64,000 bases of DNA from Eulemur rufifrons (Eukaryota > Chordata > Mammalia > Primates > Lemuridae): positions 51,257,501 to 51,321,500 of the forward strand of contig NC_090990.1 in NCBI RefSeq assembly GCF_041146395.1. Direction: 5' to 3'. A model generated the notes under the pieces. That model searched no databases and had not been told where the DNA came from. It was given only the letters and a program-made list of their open reading frames with translations. Made by a program: the position numbers and the translations under genes. This document shows, one piece after another, positions 26,285-40,490 of the stretch (position 1 is its first letter; every line of letters starts with the position of its first letter).

Positions 26285-26480
26285 GCTAACATGCGTTCAG
26301 CACTTTCTCATGTGCTAACTGCTGTTGCGTACACTATTTTATTTACCCCTCACAACAATTCTATTTTGTAGAAGAGATTATAATTTATATATGACAAAAC
26401 TGAGGCACAATGGCACTAAAATATTTGAGATTGCAGAGGCAGGGAGCACATAATTCCAACATCCTTGACTCCTATCTTCA
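26285..26480 (-). repeat. MIR SINE, antisense
   Basis: 'tatttacccctcacaacaat', 'gacaaaactgaggcacaatg' in reversed MIR order. Confidence 0.7.
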
Positions 26481-27004
26481 GGCTTTACGAGAAAAATAAA
26501 AGCACACTGCAATGTGTCTGACAACCTCTCTTCCGATTAATGATCTAGGGGATGTGAAGGCTTCTCATCTAGGAATATAATATGGGGAAACTTTTGGGAT
26601 CCCTGAGGTCTTGTATCACAGCTAATATCTCAACTTCTCAACTAAATTCAACTATCACAACTAATGGGATTGGTCCAAAAGTCTGTCCTTATGCTCTGAA
26701 TATTGGGTTTGGAAACACATTGTTGACTATGGTGATGAACAATAACTCCATTTTATTGCATATTCTTGGAGTTATAGTTCTCTTGACCATGGTATATACA
26801 TTTTTTTAAATTTACGTTTTGAGATAGAACACGGTATTCTACACTTTTCTTAAAACAGGTTCCCTTTGATGGATTAATGATGTTTAAAGGCTATCATGTC
26901 CAGTATCATTTTGGCAGTGCCATTTTTGGGAACTAAATATAATTAGTATAATATTACAATATTATCATTTCTATTGCTATTATTACTGTCATTATGATCT
27001 TAAT

Positions 27005-27180
27005 ATCATTGATTCCATTTATTGAACACCTCCTGTGTTCCAGACACTGAACATTCACATTACATTTAATTCCGGAAACAACCATGTGTGGTACTATTGT
27101 CCCCATTTTACAGATGAGGAAAGTGATAAAATAATTTTCTCAAGGTTACTTAGCAAGGAGGAAAATCAGATTTTATCCTA
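27005..27180 (-). repeat. MIR SINE, antisense
   Basis: 'ttgaacacctcctgtgttcc', 'ccccattttacagatgagga' and 'tctcaaggttacttagcaag'. Confidence 0.78.
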
Positions 27181-27289
27181 GACTTGCTGACTTGCCATAG
27201 TTTGCTATCACCCCACTGCCCACAAAGGGAAAATCTCATCTGGTCTCTATCTCCAAATTTGATTTCTCATACTGAACTGGGAGTTTGGA

Positions 27290-27366
27290 GTTGTTTCTCC
27301 TTCCCCTTCTCCTCTTCTCCTCCTCCTCCTCTTCCTTCCCCCCTTCCTCTCCTCACCTTCTCATTA
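27290..27366 (+). repeat. polypyrimidine tract
   Basis: An almost unbroken C/T run with CTCCTCCTCCTC repeats on the + strand, able in principle to form triplex DNA. Confidence 0.85.
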
Positions 27367-27396
27367 TTCCAAAATGTACTCAGAAACTCAGGTTGA

Positions 27397-27705
<309 letters not shown>

Positions 27706-29016
27706 TCAGCTTGAAAAATCAGTTTAACTATGTAGGAGGCCCCAGTAAACAACGCCACCAGATTATTAACAGATGAACTGTTTTCATGGATGACACTTTA
27801 AGAATGAGACATTGCAAATTAGATAAATGAACTGTTCTATGCAACTGAGAACAGAAGACTCTCCTGGGAGCAATTTCCACACAACAGCTACGAGGTTGGA
27901 CTGTAATTGCTTTAAGGAGGCTATGCTGAAAGGCAGGGCAGAGTTAGTAGCACAGTAACACTGTGCCAACATGGCATGTGACAGGAATGCTTTTTAACTT
28001 CTCTTGTAAAGAAATAAATTTTAATACAGAAAGTGCAGTGACTTCTGCCTACCATTTTGAACATTAATTCTACCTGTTGTATAAATATGGATAAATATGT
28101 GCTATTAGGAAGATACCAAACAACTACAATCTGTTTTGTTTATTTCATGTAGAATTTTAAAATATGACATTTGTAATGAATTTGACAGTTTTTCTAAATG
28201 AAAGATATAATGGAAATGTTTGAAACCTAAGCAATGAAAGCAAAACTTCAACATTTAAATCTTGGCTAACAAAATACGTATTCAATTCACATGTATTATA
28301 TGTGTTTATTTACAAAAATATGAACTTATTCAAACCTAGAGGCTTAGATCTTGCTTGCGTGGCCCTGCACTGTGCTAAGATCTCACTATGCTATCTCAGT
28401 TCTCATAGGACTAAACAGACTTTGCTTCGTCCTCAGAATATTTATTTCTTCAAAAGGGTCTCAGAATGCTTGTGCAGTGGCCAAGCCAAACTCAGGGGTG
28501 GAGACAGGAGGAGGTAGGTAATTTAAGCTTTGAGAGTGCGTGAATGGAGGGCGCATAAGTTAGTTGTCTCAGAGCCCTGGGGACCCACTTTCTTGACTCT
28601 AGAATTTCTGAATACTGATTCTTATTACAAGAAGCTTACACTATCAAGAGGAAATCAGCTATGGTATTCAGATGATAAAAGTACAATACAGTAAGCTCTT
28701 TGATTAATTCTACAACTACTACTTCTATTCTATGATAGGTTTAGCCCAAGAATTTTATGATAGTATTGTGCTATTAGAGAGCAAATCCTTAATTTTTATA
28801 TTTCTCTATAAATTACCTACCTATGCACATAATTTTAGAAAATAGTCATTGGTTATAAAACAATAATTTTTTCGAAGAATGTCTTATATCCTTAGAATAA
28901 GTGAAAATAAACTAATTCATAGGGAATATTAAGCCGGAACAATGGTCTCTAAAAACATACATACAGGCCTTTGAGTTCCTTGTTAAATAACACATCTAGC
29001 GAAGTCATATGTTTTC

Positions 29017-29225
29017 TTTTCTTTTTTTTTTTTTTTTTTTGAGACAGGGTCTTACTCTGTTGCCCAGGCTAGTGTGCATGGCATCATCATAGTTCATTGC
29101 AACCTCAAACTCCTGGACTCAAGTGATCCTCCTGTCTCAGCCTCCCAAGTAGCTGGGACTGCACGCTCACACCACCATGCCAGGCTAATTTTTTAAAATT
29201 TTTCGTAGAGACAAAATCTCACTAT
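29017..29225 (-). mobile_element. 5'-truncated Alu, antisense
   Basis: A T tract, right monomer and part of the left monomer. The duplication GTCATATGTTTTC / GTCATAGGTTTTC lies at 29004-29016 and 29226-29238, so the truncation happened at insertion. Confidence 0.92.
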
Positions 29226-29504
29226 GTCATAGGTTTTCATTCTTCCATCTTGCATATGGGAAAAATAGAAAGTGCCAATGATTGCATTCTGTTCAGACAA
29301 AACAAACTTACAAGTATTTATACAGTTCAGAAATATAGAGATTCCAGTTACGCCATTCTAGTACAACAAAACTAGTAAGATAACCAATCAGAATTTCAGT
29401 TTCCTTTTAAAAGTAGGTTATCATAGAATATGACAACAATTTATAAAGTTTTGGAGTCTTATGAGACCCTCTTTGTTCAAATCCTGATTTTAAGAACAGA
29501 TTTA

Positions 29505-29838
29505 TTTTTATTTTTTTATTTTTTTTGGAGATAGAGTCCAACTCTGTTGCCCAGGCTAGAGTGCCGTGGCATTAGCCTAGCTCACAGCAACCTCAAACTC
29601 CTGGGCTTAAGCAATCCTCCGGCCTCAGCCTCCAAGTAGCTAGGACTACAGGCATGTGCCACCATGCCCAGCTAATTTTTTCTCTTTTTAGTTGTTTGGC
29701 TAATTTCTTTATATTTTTAGTAGAGACAGGGTCTCACTCTTGCTCAGGCTGGTCTCGAACTCCTGACCTCAAGTGATCCTCCCGCCTTGGCCTTCCGGAG
29801 TGCTAAGATTACAGGTGTGAGCCACCGCACCTGGCCTG
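29505..29838 (-). mobile_element. Alu SINE, antisense, strepsirrhine-type linker
   Basis: Full reversed dimer with linker 'ttagttgtttggctaatttc'. 'acagattta' flanks both sides. Confidence 0.94.
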
Positions 29839-30353
29839 GACAGATTTAATGCAGAACAAAACAAGTTAACAAGAGATATAAATATTCATACAAGTTTCCC
29901 TGTTACACAAGAGAAGAATATTATTGTGAAAGATCTCAATTTAACATCTTATCAAATCAGATTCTCTGAACTAATTTGGATGCAAAACATCATCTCTCCC
30001 TAAACAGATGCAGGGAAGAGATATTTCCTTTATCTCTGTTTTTACACTCTTTTTTGCACTCTGAATTTCAATAGTTAGAATTATAAGGAAGTGGGAGGTG
30101 GAGGAAAGACAGAACCATGAGGGTTCAGTTTAAAAGAGATGGAGAATAGGCTGAATAGAATTTTCCTTAATAACAGCAGTTCTCTCCTGTATATAAATTA
30201 ACAAATAAGAAACAACTCATTAATTGTTAATTAGATCATGAAATTGGTTTTTTTAGGTACTTGAGTTTTAACGTATCTATATATTGATGAAAAGACACCA
30301 ATTTCTCCCTAAGCAAGTTTCCAACTGCTTGGTTTTTGTTTTTGTTTTTATAG

Positions 30354-30499
30354 TGATACCTTCCGCATCCATCATTTCCAGGGCTGAGAATGTAAATACT
30401 ACAGTGCCTAAGACTATAATTCATTGGAACAGTCAAACAACAATTGCAAAGGTTTCCTGTGAAATGAGATACAAGGCTACAACCAATCAAACTTGGAAT
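30354..30499 (+). CDS. IL23R: IL23R exon 6: first half of fibronectin-III domain D3
   Basis: This exon encodes the last two bases of Val218 through Asn266 and ends exactly between codons. The acceptor is 'tttttatag' and the donor 'gtaagc'. It begins with the IPSASIISRAE interdomain segment and carries the first strands of the membrane-proximal fibronectin-III module, including the KVSCEMRYKA stretch. Several sequons are present (for example NTT and NQT near the end). A + strand open frame at 30284-30526 contains the exon but its ends are intronic. Identity to the human exon is high and the frame is intact. Confidence 0.97.
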
Positions 30500-31943
30500 G
30501 TAAGCTACACCTTCATTATTCCTTAGTATGTGAGTGAATGATTTAAAAGAAAAGCCAACCATCAGTGACCACAGTGGACTTGTAATGATCCATTTTACAT
30601 ATTTTTATCTGACTATTTGTGTGATATTCAAGCTACCTTAGTTTTAATAATGATTACCATATGCTTCCAGAGAGTTCATTCATAAAAATATCCTCTTGCC
30701 TTTTGTAAATTGCTAAATAGACAAATCTCCAATTAAGAGGGATTTATCTATTTAGCTCTTTGTAATTTGGTGTCTCCAAGGGTGAAATTTATATCAGTGA
30801 TTATAGATATAAAATTTAAGTATTCTATGCTGAAATTTGACAGGCATCCAAGGAAATAAAAATTCTTCAAAAATAAGAACTTAGATTTATAGATGTCTCT
30901 TTTTAAATGAAAATGTGCAATTTGAAGTGTAAGATTTACTACTAGCATAAGCCTGAGTCTTAAATGAATTTCAAGTAAAAAGTGAATGTCTAGACAAACA
31001 AACTGACCATCCTTAAATACCAAGGGTAAATTATCAAATGTCTTAGGAGAGGCATAGGTACAAGGTTCATTAATAAAATCTCATCACATAACAGCACTGG
31101 TGAACAATGTAATAAAAACTCTCTAATTTCAACTATGGAAGAACACTAGTCTGACTTAGGAAAAAGTTCCAATTTTGGTGTATTTGAAAAGAAGTGCCAT
31201 TTTATTATTGTCAAATATAATAAACTGCCATGTAGTCAAATAATTAAAGAATATAGTTTCTGGCTTTTCTTACTCAAGATTTTATATATCAGGTATGGAT
31301 TACCAGTTTTCAGTGAATTAAATAAAATCATATGTATTTACTACTAGGACATACATTAAACATAATTTAATATTTCCTTGGTGATTAGCATGACTCCAAA
31401 GCCTTCCGCTGCTTCAGCTTTATCATTCTGAATATGTAAGATATGTGCTAAAAATATTAATAGGTACTAAAATAGTAATATGTTTTAAAAGCATCAAGAA
31501 GATGGGGCTAAAACTGTATGGATTTCATGACACACCCTAAAGACTGCTCATCCAATCATAAATGTGAACTTTCTGGTTGTTCAGATTATCCTTTGATGGG
31601 AACCCATGTTCTGCATCATTTGATCACTAACCAAGTGAAGATCCTGCTGAATTCCTTTGGCATGTGTGGAATTTAGGTAAATTTCAAAACAACCCAAATG
31701 AAATTCTCAAGTCTGAGATTTTGACTTAACGGAGTTTTACTCTAGTAGGACACCTAGGGCCCTTGGGCAGTGGCACGGTCATAGGATTATGCTAAGAATA
31801 CTAGCCCTCCTTGTTTGGTGTAAGTAGGAGGATGCAATAGACTATAAGAATGTTAGAAAATAGAAAGGAATTATACTATCCTGGAATTGTCTCTGAATAG
31901 GTTTTCAGAAAGCAGCTGTGTTCTGGTTGAAACTCCTGTTCTC

Positions 31944-31960
31944 TGCTCCCCCTGGTGGTG
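31944..31960 (-). promoter_or_regulatory. CTCF-like motif
   Basis: 'tgctccccctggtggtg' is the reverse of a CCACCAGGGGG-core CTCF motif. Occupancy is unknown. Confidence 0.4.
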
Positions 31961-32069
31961 CTACACGTGCCACTGTGAGACTTGGTAACTGAGAGGTATA
32001 TTTGAACTCACTTTCCAAAACTTTCTCTTTATCAGAAGTGGCAAATGAAGAAGCTGAAAGATTGTTATA

Positions 32070-32235
32070 TAACCTTCATGACAATTCTTTGTGATAGGCA
32101 GTATTAGCTCCACCATCTAAATGAGGAAATAGAGCTCAAAAGAGGTCAAGCCAGGCTTTTCTGAATTTACAGTCAGTACCTATGTACCTCTCATAGACCC
32201 TACATCACTTTAGACACTCAATAAATATTTAGAAA
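32070..32235 (-). repeat. probable MIR, antisense
   Basis: 'atgaggaaatagagctcaaa' within a diverged reversed MIR pattern. Confidence 0.45.
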
Positions 32236-32309
32236 ATGAAAAAATAGGTTTTGATCCAAAACCCATATTCCGTCCCATCTAGCACACTTCTTCTAAATAC
32301 AACCACTAA

Positions 32310-33145
<836 letters not shown>

Positions 33146-33336
33146 GTATTGTCACTCTCTGACCTCCGGGGGAGCCACGCAGCAGGGGTGGTAATGCAAA
33201 GTAATCCGCCTGAAAATCAGGGTATTGAGGGTGCTTTTCAGCCCCTGTGGCTAAGGTGCATACATAGTTTGAGGTAACTAATGGAAACAGCCAGTCCTTC
33301 CGATGATTCTACAAGGCTGACATTGCGGGCAGAATA

Positions 33337-33646
33337 CAGTCATGTGCTGCCTAATGGTGTTTCAGGAAATGACGGACCACATATAGGACAATGATCTCAT
33401 AAGATTATAATGGAACTGAAAAATTCCTATCACCTAGTGATTTGTGTTAAAATCACCTACAGTATTCAATAGAGTAACATGCTGAACAGGTGTGTAGCCT
33501 AGAAGCTATGCCGTATAGCCTAGGTGTGTAGCAGGCTATACCACCTGGGTTTCAGTGAGTGCACTCTGTGATGTTTGCACAACAATGAAGTCACCTAACA
33601 CTGCATTTCTCAGAACATATCCCTGTGGTTAAGCAACACGTGACTG
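33337..33646. mobile_element. Tigger-type (Tigger7-like) MITE
   Basis: The ends CAGTCATGTGCTGCCTAATG and, reversed, CAGTCACGTGTTGCTTAACC form terminal inverted repeats with TA on each side, as in Tc1/mariner-type insertions. The interior 'gcctaggtgtgtagcaggct' fits Tigger7 as I recall it. 310 bp, no coding capacity. Confidence 0.8.
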
Positions 33647-34094
33647 TATTTATCTGTTGAGAAATGGTTCCAAGTCAAAGCTTCAGATTTTGTCCCTGGA
33701 GATGGAACTGCATTTGGAAGAACATTTACAAACCTCTGGTCCCCATCTCATTTGCCTCAGCCCCTTCTTGAACTCCCCAGTAGTGCCGCTGAGACTAGGT
33801 TGGAACCTGCAAAGATTTTATTCATAGTAAAGGCTCAGAGATAGCAAGAAGAAAATAAACATCTCAGAGAAAAAACAGCTACTACATAATCTGGATTACA
33901 AAATATAGCTGGCTTCCCAAAGTTGATAGGCTCTGTCGTGTGGTTTAAGCTTTCTTCCATGCAGTAGACATCATCTTAGCAATAACAACAAGGAAATCCC
34001 TCTCTATATAGTATCCTCCCTCCTAGACTCTAGGACCAAGAAAGCAGTTTCCATAGAGAGATAGGGCTCCTCTTTATTTAAATTCTATGTTCTG

Positions 34095-34240
34095 TCAGGT
34101 GTGCTCCTGTAGTCCCAGTCACTCTAGAGGCTGAGATGGGAGGACCCCTTGCGCCTAGGAGTTTGAAGTTACAGTTAGCTATAATCGTGCCACTGTACTC
34201 CAGCCTGGGCAACGGTGAGAGCCTGTCTCTAAAATTAAAA
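34095..34240 (+). mobile_element. free right Alu monomer
   Basis: 'gctcctgtagtcccagtcac' to 'ctccagcctgggcaacggtg' and an A-rich end. No left monomer precedes. Confidence 0.82.
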
Positions 34241-34349
34241 ATATATACATATATATATTTAAATCTTGTCTTCTAAATTCTAATTATGTCTAATAACATA
34301 ATTATCCGACATAGATGACTGACACCAGGAGTGTCCACCCTCTTTGAAG

Positions 34350-34920
34350 TGTCAACCTAAATAACAAAACAAAGAGAGGCTCTTTAAAAGAAACTGATGT
34401 TTATTCAGGAATAGCGCATTGTAATGGGAATTTGCATGTCAAAATAAACTATTTACATAATCATGAAAGTAAAGAAACACAAAGGTTTTTAAAGGAAAAA
34501 TGAGGAGGATTATAATTGTTTTGAAATAATTATCCTTGGCTGCAAAGATCAATACTGATGGTGATACCAGCCTGAGGCTGTACAAGCAGTCGCTGGGCAA
34601 ATGTCTTTGCAGAAGTTATTTCTTGTGTAAGATTGTGATGGCCTTTGTGCAAGGTTGTGGTTTTTGCAGTCTTTTGTGATAGTTTTGTTATCAAGCACAC
34701 AAGCGTGAGAACCCTCTCTTCGTACCCTTCCCTGGCTCTACTTGTCAGGGTTTTTCTTTGTTTGTTTGTTTGCTTGGTTTTTAACACAAGTGACTCCATT
34801 TTGACAACTTTCACAAAGGGAAATCATACACGTGTGCACACACACACACACACACACTGGTAGTGGGTTTTACTTTGGGGCCTCAAAGGACTATCATATC
34901 AGGAAACAACAGAGTGAGCC
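34350..34920 (-). mobile_element. LTR-like sequence, antisense
   Basis: 'aactgatgtttattcaggaa' near the start and 'caagtgactccattttgaca' later resemble a reversed ERV LTR. The family is not assigned and no coding part is seen. Confidence 0.4.
34832..34857 (+). repeat. (CA)n microsatellite
   Basis: About ten uninterrupted CA units after 'cgtgtg'. Confidence 0.9.
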
Positions 34921-35139
34921 TCCCTTATATTATAAGAAATACATTTACAGTAGCAGTGAGGTCACCCTATTGCATCCCCAAAAGGTGTTTTATAAATAAT
35001 ATAGCTAAACAAAGCCACCTCCAAATCCAATATTTAATCTAAGCAGCAAAATTTTAGAAGATCTGCTTTCTACTAATTAAATACAGAAGTTTTAGTACTT
35101 AAAATCCGCTGCTGGGTTTTCAGCATATCCTTGAAGTAT

Positions 35140-35640
35140 GTATCAGCTATCTATTGCTACAATAATGTGTACCAAACTGTCACTAAAACTGGAGTGACAT
35201 ACGACAATAAACACTGATTTCTCACTGTCAGTGGAGTCGAGCGGGTCTACGTAGAGCGTAGCTGGGATTGGGCGTGGGGCTCTTTCCCAGGCCTGAGGAC
35301 CGGCTTTCCTCTTCATGTCTCTTAGTCTTCTTCTTGGGACCCATGGGCTAGCCTGGGTGTGTCCTTCTTATGGCTATGGCAGAGGGCAAGAGCACCTAAG
35401 CCCAATCTCTCCCGTGCCTTTCAATCCTTTGCTTGCATCATTCTCACCAATAGTCCATTTGCCCAGAGCAGGCCACAGGGCCCAAGCCAGAGTTACAGTG
35501 GGAGGACACTCAGAGCTACATGGTAAAGGGCAAGGATACTGACCTGGCCGATATTGCAATCTACTGCAAAATGAAATCGAGGCTCTCTCCGCTCTGCTAG
35601 AACCAGTTCCTGCGAGGACACCACTATCTCTCCAAACAGC
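35140..35640. repeat. diverged transposon or LTR relic
   Basis: 'tatcagctatctattgctac' at the start and 'gatattgcaatctactgcaa' at the end recall a common reversed LTR-like repeat. Too diverged to classify. Confidence 0.35.
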
Positions 35641-35659
35641 AAAGGCCAAGAACCTTGGC

Positions 35660-36190
35660 AGTTCTCATTCTACTCTAGCATTTGGCACTGTTGACCACCT
35701 CGTCCTCCAAAATATCTCTCCTCTTGGTTTTCACATTTTAGGAATGTTTTAGTTCTCTAACAGTATCTCTGGATCCCCTTTCTTTTGTAAACCTTCTTTT
35801 CTGCCAACTTCCTAAATGTGGGCATTCCCTTCATACTACAGTCTCTCGCTCCTCACTCTGTTGCTCCTCTCACTTGCTCTCCGGGCCTCTGCTGTAACTG
35901 TAGGCTAGAACTCGGAGCCCTCCTCGCTCCCGTGGAAGCCAGGCCTGCATTGCCAGCTCCTCAGTATCTTCACCGATGGTCTCGCTGGCACCTCAAGTTC
36001 GTGTCAAAAATTGAGTTCACAATCGCCAGCAGGAATCCATGCTCACTTCTGTGTACCCTATTTCAGGGGCATTTGCCACACTGTATACACTTACCTGTTT
36101 ACTCTGCTGTGTCTCCATCCTTTAACTACCAGCTCCTGGAAGGCAGGTCTGTACGAAAATCATTTTTTGTATCTCCATTGAGTTTTATTT
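35660..36190 (+). repeat. L2 sequence, sense
   Basis: 'tagcatttggcactgttgac' (the decayed AFDTVD-type reverse transcriptase region) followed by an L2-like 3' 'agctcctggaaggcaggtct'. Confidence 0.55.
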
Positions 36191-38583
36191 TTATAATGTG
36201 TAGATACATGTGTATCATGTAGATATTTTGAAACCTTAGCAGCTATTATTATTATTATTATTGTTATTTGACTTTACTGGTGTCCAATGTCAGTGACTGT
36301 AAGGCAGGGAAATCTTAGCTGTAAGTTCAAGTAAATGGATTAATGGTGACTCATTTCTCTAATTAAGCTAGACCAGAGTCTAGGCAAACGTTTAACTCAA
36401 GGGTTAAATGGTAAACATTTAGGTTTTACAGGATATAAGGTTTCTGTCTCGGCTACTCAGCTCTGTGTTTGCAGTGTGAAAGCAATCATGGACAATATGT
36501 AAATGAATGGTCATAGCTGTGCTCCAGTAAGATTTTATTTTTGGACACTGAAATTTGAATGTTACATAGTTTCCATGCATCGTGAAATAGTTTTCTTTTT
36601 ATTTTCTTTCACCGTTAAAAATATAAAAACCATTCTTAGCTTAGGTAGCAAAAACCAAGTATTCATTCTTTTTCTGGAAGGGCTGATAGAACAGTACACA
36701 ACAGCAAAGAATCAAATCCTTGGCTTTTGCATTTCAAAAGTCTAAATGCTGGTGTAACAGAAAACTTGGAGGATCGTGTGACTAGTCACAACTAAGTTTC
36801 CCAATCATGACCCCACTTCCCTTCTCCATCAAAACACTAGATAAAAATTACTTGGACAGACAGAGGGGGAAATTGAGGGGAGGGGTAAAGAGAGAAACCT
36901 AAAGAGTTTGGACACTGCTGGGTTACTGAGGAGGACCCTGTCACCCTGGGCCATGCCCCAGGTTGGTAGTCAGGGGAGATGGGGATTATGAACTCTCTGG
37001 AGAGGTTGGAGATTCTTCCCTCCACCCAAGGATGCTCCCAGAAATTTAGCTATAACCCCAAGAAAAGAGGTACCTCAAACTGGTGGAAATTAAGTTTCAG
37101 TGCCCTCCAATCTTCAGAATTGAGGCTCTAAACAGAAATTAATTGTTACAAAAAATAAACTTATATTTCTTGTACTCTTAAAATTATGGACTTTACGTAG
37201 GCACTCAGTTAGTTCTAGCACTCTCAAAACTCATTTTAGCCTCTGAAGATACCACCATGAGGTATCATCTTGTATCTGCAAGGCCCTAAGCAGTTACCTG
37301 GTTTGCCTCACGGTAGAAATAACTTTTAATAGTTTTATAAAATTCTTCTTTCCATTTTGAAATTCTGGCTGTTCTTTAGGGTATTTCTTTCCTTCAAAGG
37401 CTTATCTATAAACTTAATGGTAAGGCACACATTGGAGAATAACAACTTTCTTATAAGAGAAGCTAATATGAAGCATAGTGCATTTGAAAGTCTAATCTTT
37501 GGCACAGTAAGTAAAATCTCTCCTGGATCCCAGGGGGCCCTAGATGCCCACAAGTCAAATTTACATACCAGAAAATTCCAAGGGCCATGAGCATAGACAT
37601 GGCTTATGGAAACCCTGAAAGCTATCTTTCAGGGAGTATGACTCCTCCCAAACAGATATTTCCATGAATTTTACATTTTCAATGCATTTCAAGTTTTCAA
37701 GATTGATGTTATGATTGGGTTTAAAAGAAGAATATCTGAATAAGGGTGATATCTTGTTCTTTTTTTCTTTTCTTAAGCTCGATTGTTCTAACTTTCTCTT
37801 TCGTGAGTATCTGGTAACCATTTTTTCCCAGTTGTTGCATAAATGTATTTCTAGACATATATTACATCTGCCTTTCAAGTAAATTACTTACTAGAACATA
37901 CTGAAGATGCTGTACAAATACCTGGGTTTCTTTCTGCCCACTGAACCAGCTTGTTTGAAGGTCATTTTTCATTATGTTTTATAGCAGGTTGTAGTGCCCC
38001 AGAAAAAAGATTTGTAGGTTTTATTCCTCAGCTATTTTCTTTCTTATCTTCCATTGGATTTCCCAGTTCAGCATTCTTAAATGCTGTTTCTCTCACACAT
38101 ACAAACGTATATATTACTGGGCCTTATAGAATCTGCATAAACCTGCAATATGGACAGCTTGGCTTATGAGTAGTTTTTTCTGAAAGTCATCATTAGCAAG
38201 TGAAATTGTTCCATCATTCAGGAAGAATTATCAATCTATATATCCAACTGCAAAGAAAGGGGGGATTCAAACAATTGCTAACACATCCCCCATTTTCCCA
38301 CTTCATTAAAATCATCTAATTTAAAATTAAGAATATATTACATTTTTTACTTTTTTGAGATTTGAGAAAGTTGTCAACATAAAGCAATGTGTATTTCACT
38401 TTTAATGTTAGAAACAAGTTTTGATTACGTATGGCCACATTTTATATAAAGTACTCTAGTCCTCTTTGTTTTCCCAGGATCTAGAAGAGTGCCTGGAGCA
38501 TAACAGGTGTTCCATACATTTCTGCTAAATGGAATAATTGTTTTAAAGCACATTGTTTTATTGTTGTTATTTGACCATTTTAG

Positions 38584-38740
38584 GTTAAAAAATTTGACAC
38601 CAATTTTACATATGTGCAACAGTCAGAATTCTACTTGGAGCCAAACATTAAGTATGTATTTCAAGTGAGATGTCAAGAAACAGGTAAAAGGTACTGGCAG
38701 CCCTGGAGTTCACCTTTTTTTCATAAAACACCTGAAACAG
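38584..38740 (+). CDS. IL23R: IL23R exon 7: second half of D3 with the WSXWS-type box
   Basis: This exon encodes residues 267-318 and the first base of Val319. The acceptor is 'ccattttag' and the donor a strong 'gtgagt'. It carries the YVFQVRCQETGKRYW strand and the WQPWS box (W304 at 38695-38697), the IL-23R version of the WSXWS signature that stabilises the membrane-proximal module of class I cytokine receptors. A sequon (NFT, N273) is present. The peptide ends FFHKTPET, leading into the stalk. Phase to exon 8 restores codon GTT. Confidence 0.97.
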
Positions 38741-39084
38741 GTGAGTGCATTTATATAGTTTATTCTCTTATGCTTTTTTTTTGACCTGTGTCTCTTTACT
38801 AAGTATATATATAATTTTTCTCCTTGACTTCTACCAAAATTGGCAAAACTACCCTATGGGGCAGATGGTAACATTTAAATTGTCATTTAACTTTTATTTT
38901 ATTAAGGCTGACTACAATTTATATAATTTTTCTCAAACATTCCTGAGCATAAAAACTACCTGGGGTGCCTGTTTAAGATGCATGTTCACCATCACTGCTC
39001 CCAGAGGGTCTGATTCCATGGGTAGTGGGGAATTCTTACAAATATCCTGGGCATATACTTTTTAAAAAGGTAACCATGAATAGA

Positions 39085-39215
39085 CAGTCATTCATAAAAT
39101 ACTCATTTAGCGTCTACTACATGCCCGGCACTTGCTAGGTGCTTACAGACCTCAGTGAGCAAAGGAGACAAAGGTCTGCCTTTGAGAACTTTCATTCTAG
39201 ACCAGACAGACAATA
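39085..39215 (-). repeat. L2 3' end, antisense
   Basis: 'agcgtctactacatgcccgg', 'agacctcagtgagcaaagga' and 'agaactttcattctagacca' in reversed L2 order. Confidence 0.6.
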
Positions 39216-40282
39216 AAAATCAACCACGATAATTACATAAAGATATAGGTAACAGCAGTAAGAACCAAACGTGACAGCTGAGGTTTGAATTGCCTCACAA
39301 TTGAAAAAGTAAAATGATAATAGTTTCTGTAACACTTTCGTTAATCGACTTGTTTGATGATGGGGTTTGTTGGCCAAACTTTCCCAATAATTAAAGGTTT
39401 ATTTATGAAGAAACATAGGCCAGGTAATAATGCCTCCTCCATACAGGACTTTGCTGTGTTATTCTCTGAATTTCTTGTGTGTATATTTCTGAATTGATTC
39501 ATCTCAATACAACGTGTTTTCAAAATTCTGCCCGGCAAGGAAGACGGCAAGACAAATCCTGAAGCAGTTGTGGCTTGTCCTGCAGCCTCAGCGTTCTTCC
39601 CTAATGCTTTCCAGCCCTGGAGCGTGCCTTTCTTTGGCCTATATAAACCTCGTCTCACAAAGGAACCAAACCAGCTCCTCTATAGTAAGATTTCAATGAC
39701 TTAGACTTCTTCTCTTTTCCTTCCTTAGAGTATTTAGACTTTAAAAAAAAAAAAAAAAAGTGTTCCTCGGTGAGCAAGTCTTCGCAGATCTACCCCTAAA
39801 GTCCGAGGAAAGTGGCTGACATACCCAGTTTCTCAGAAGGAACGTTTGATAGGAACTTACACACAGAAGCTGTGTCCTGAGCTGCTGTGAGACAGGACGG
39901 CGGGTGGCACCAATTAGCCCTCAAACCCAGGGCTTCTCTGCCTAGGGAAGAAATGCGTGGGACAGTTAAAGTGGGCCCCTCGGAGAAGGGTAAGAATGCT
40001 AAGTGAAGGGCAGGATTTACTGTAATGGTAGATAAAGTAGAAATCTAGAGGCATTCCTGAAACAGGGGTTAATCAGCACATTAGCGTCCAAGATGGAGTT
40101 GTTTTAATTTCCACATAAAGCTCTATACTAAAAAAAAGAAAAAGAAAATCAATTCCCTGACTATCAGGCGTTAGCAAACACACAGGGCAAGTTTCTCCAG
40201 GTTATAGACCCATATTATTCTGTCCTGGTATAACAGCAAGAAGCCAATTAAGTGACTGAATCCCAGCAAGACTTCAGGCTAA

Positions 40283-40490
40283 TAAATAATAATAGCTGAC
40301 ATTTATCGGATGCTTACTAGGTGTTCGGCACTGTGATAGCATTTTACTTATGAATTGTCCTTAATTTATCACTACAGCTCTCTCAAGGGAGTGTAATTGT
40401 TGTTCCAACTGTGCAGACGAAGGCAGTGAGGCCCAAGCAGTCTTGCCAAGCATGACAGGCTGGTGAACGGTTGAACCAGGGCCTAACTAT
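40283..40490 (-). repeat. MIR SINE, antisense
   Basis: 'aatagctgacatttatcgga', 'ttactaggtgttcggcactg' and 'gacgaaggcagtgaggccca'. Confidence 0.75.

Noticed and set aside
35818..36222. 134-codon frame in intron 6
   Set aside because: Overlaps L2-like sequence and shows no protein family features.
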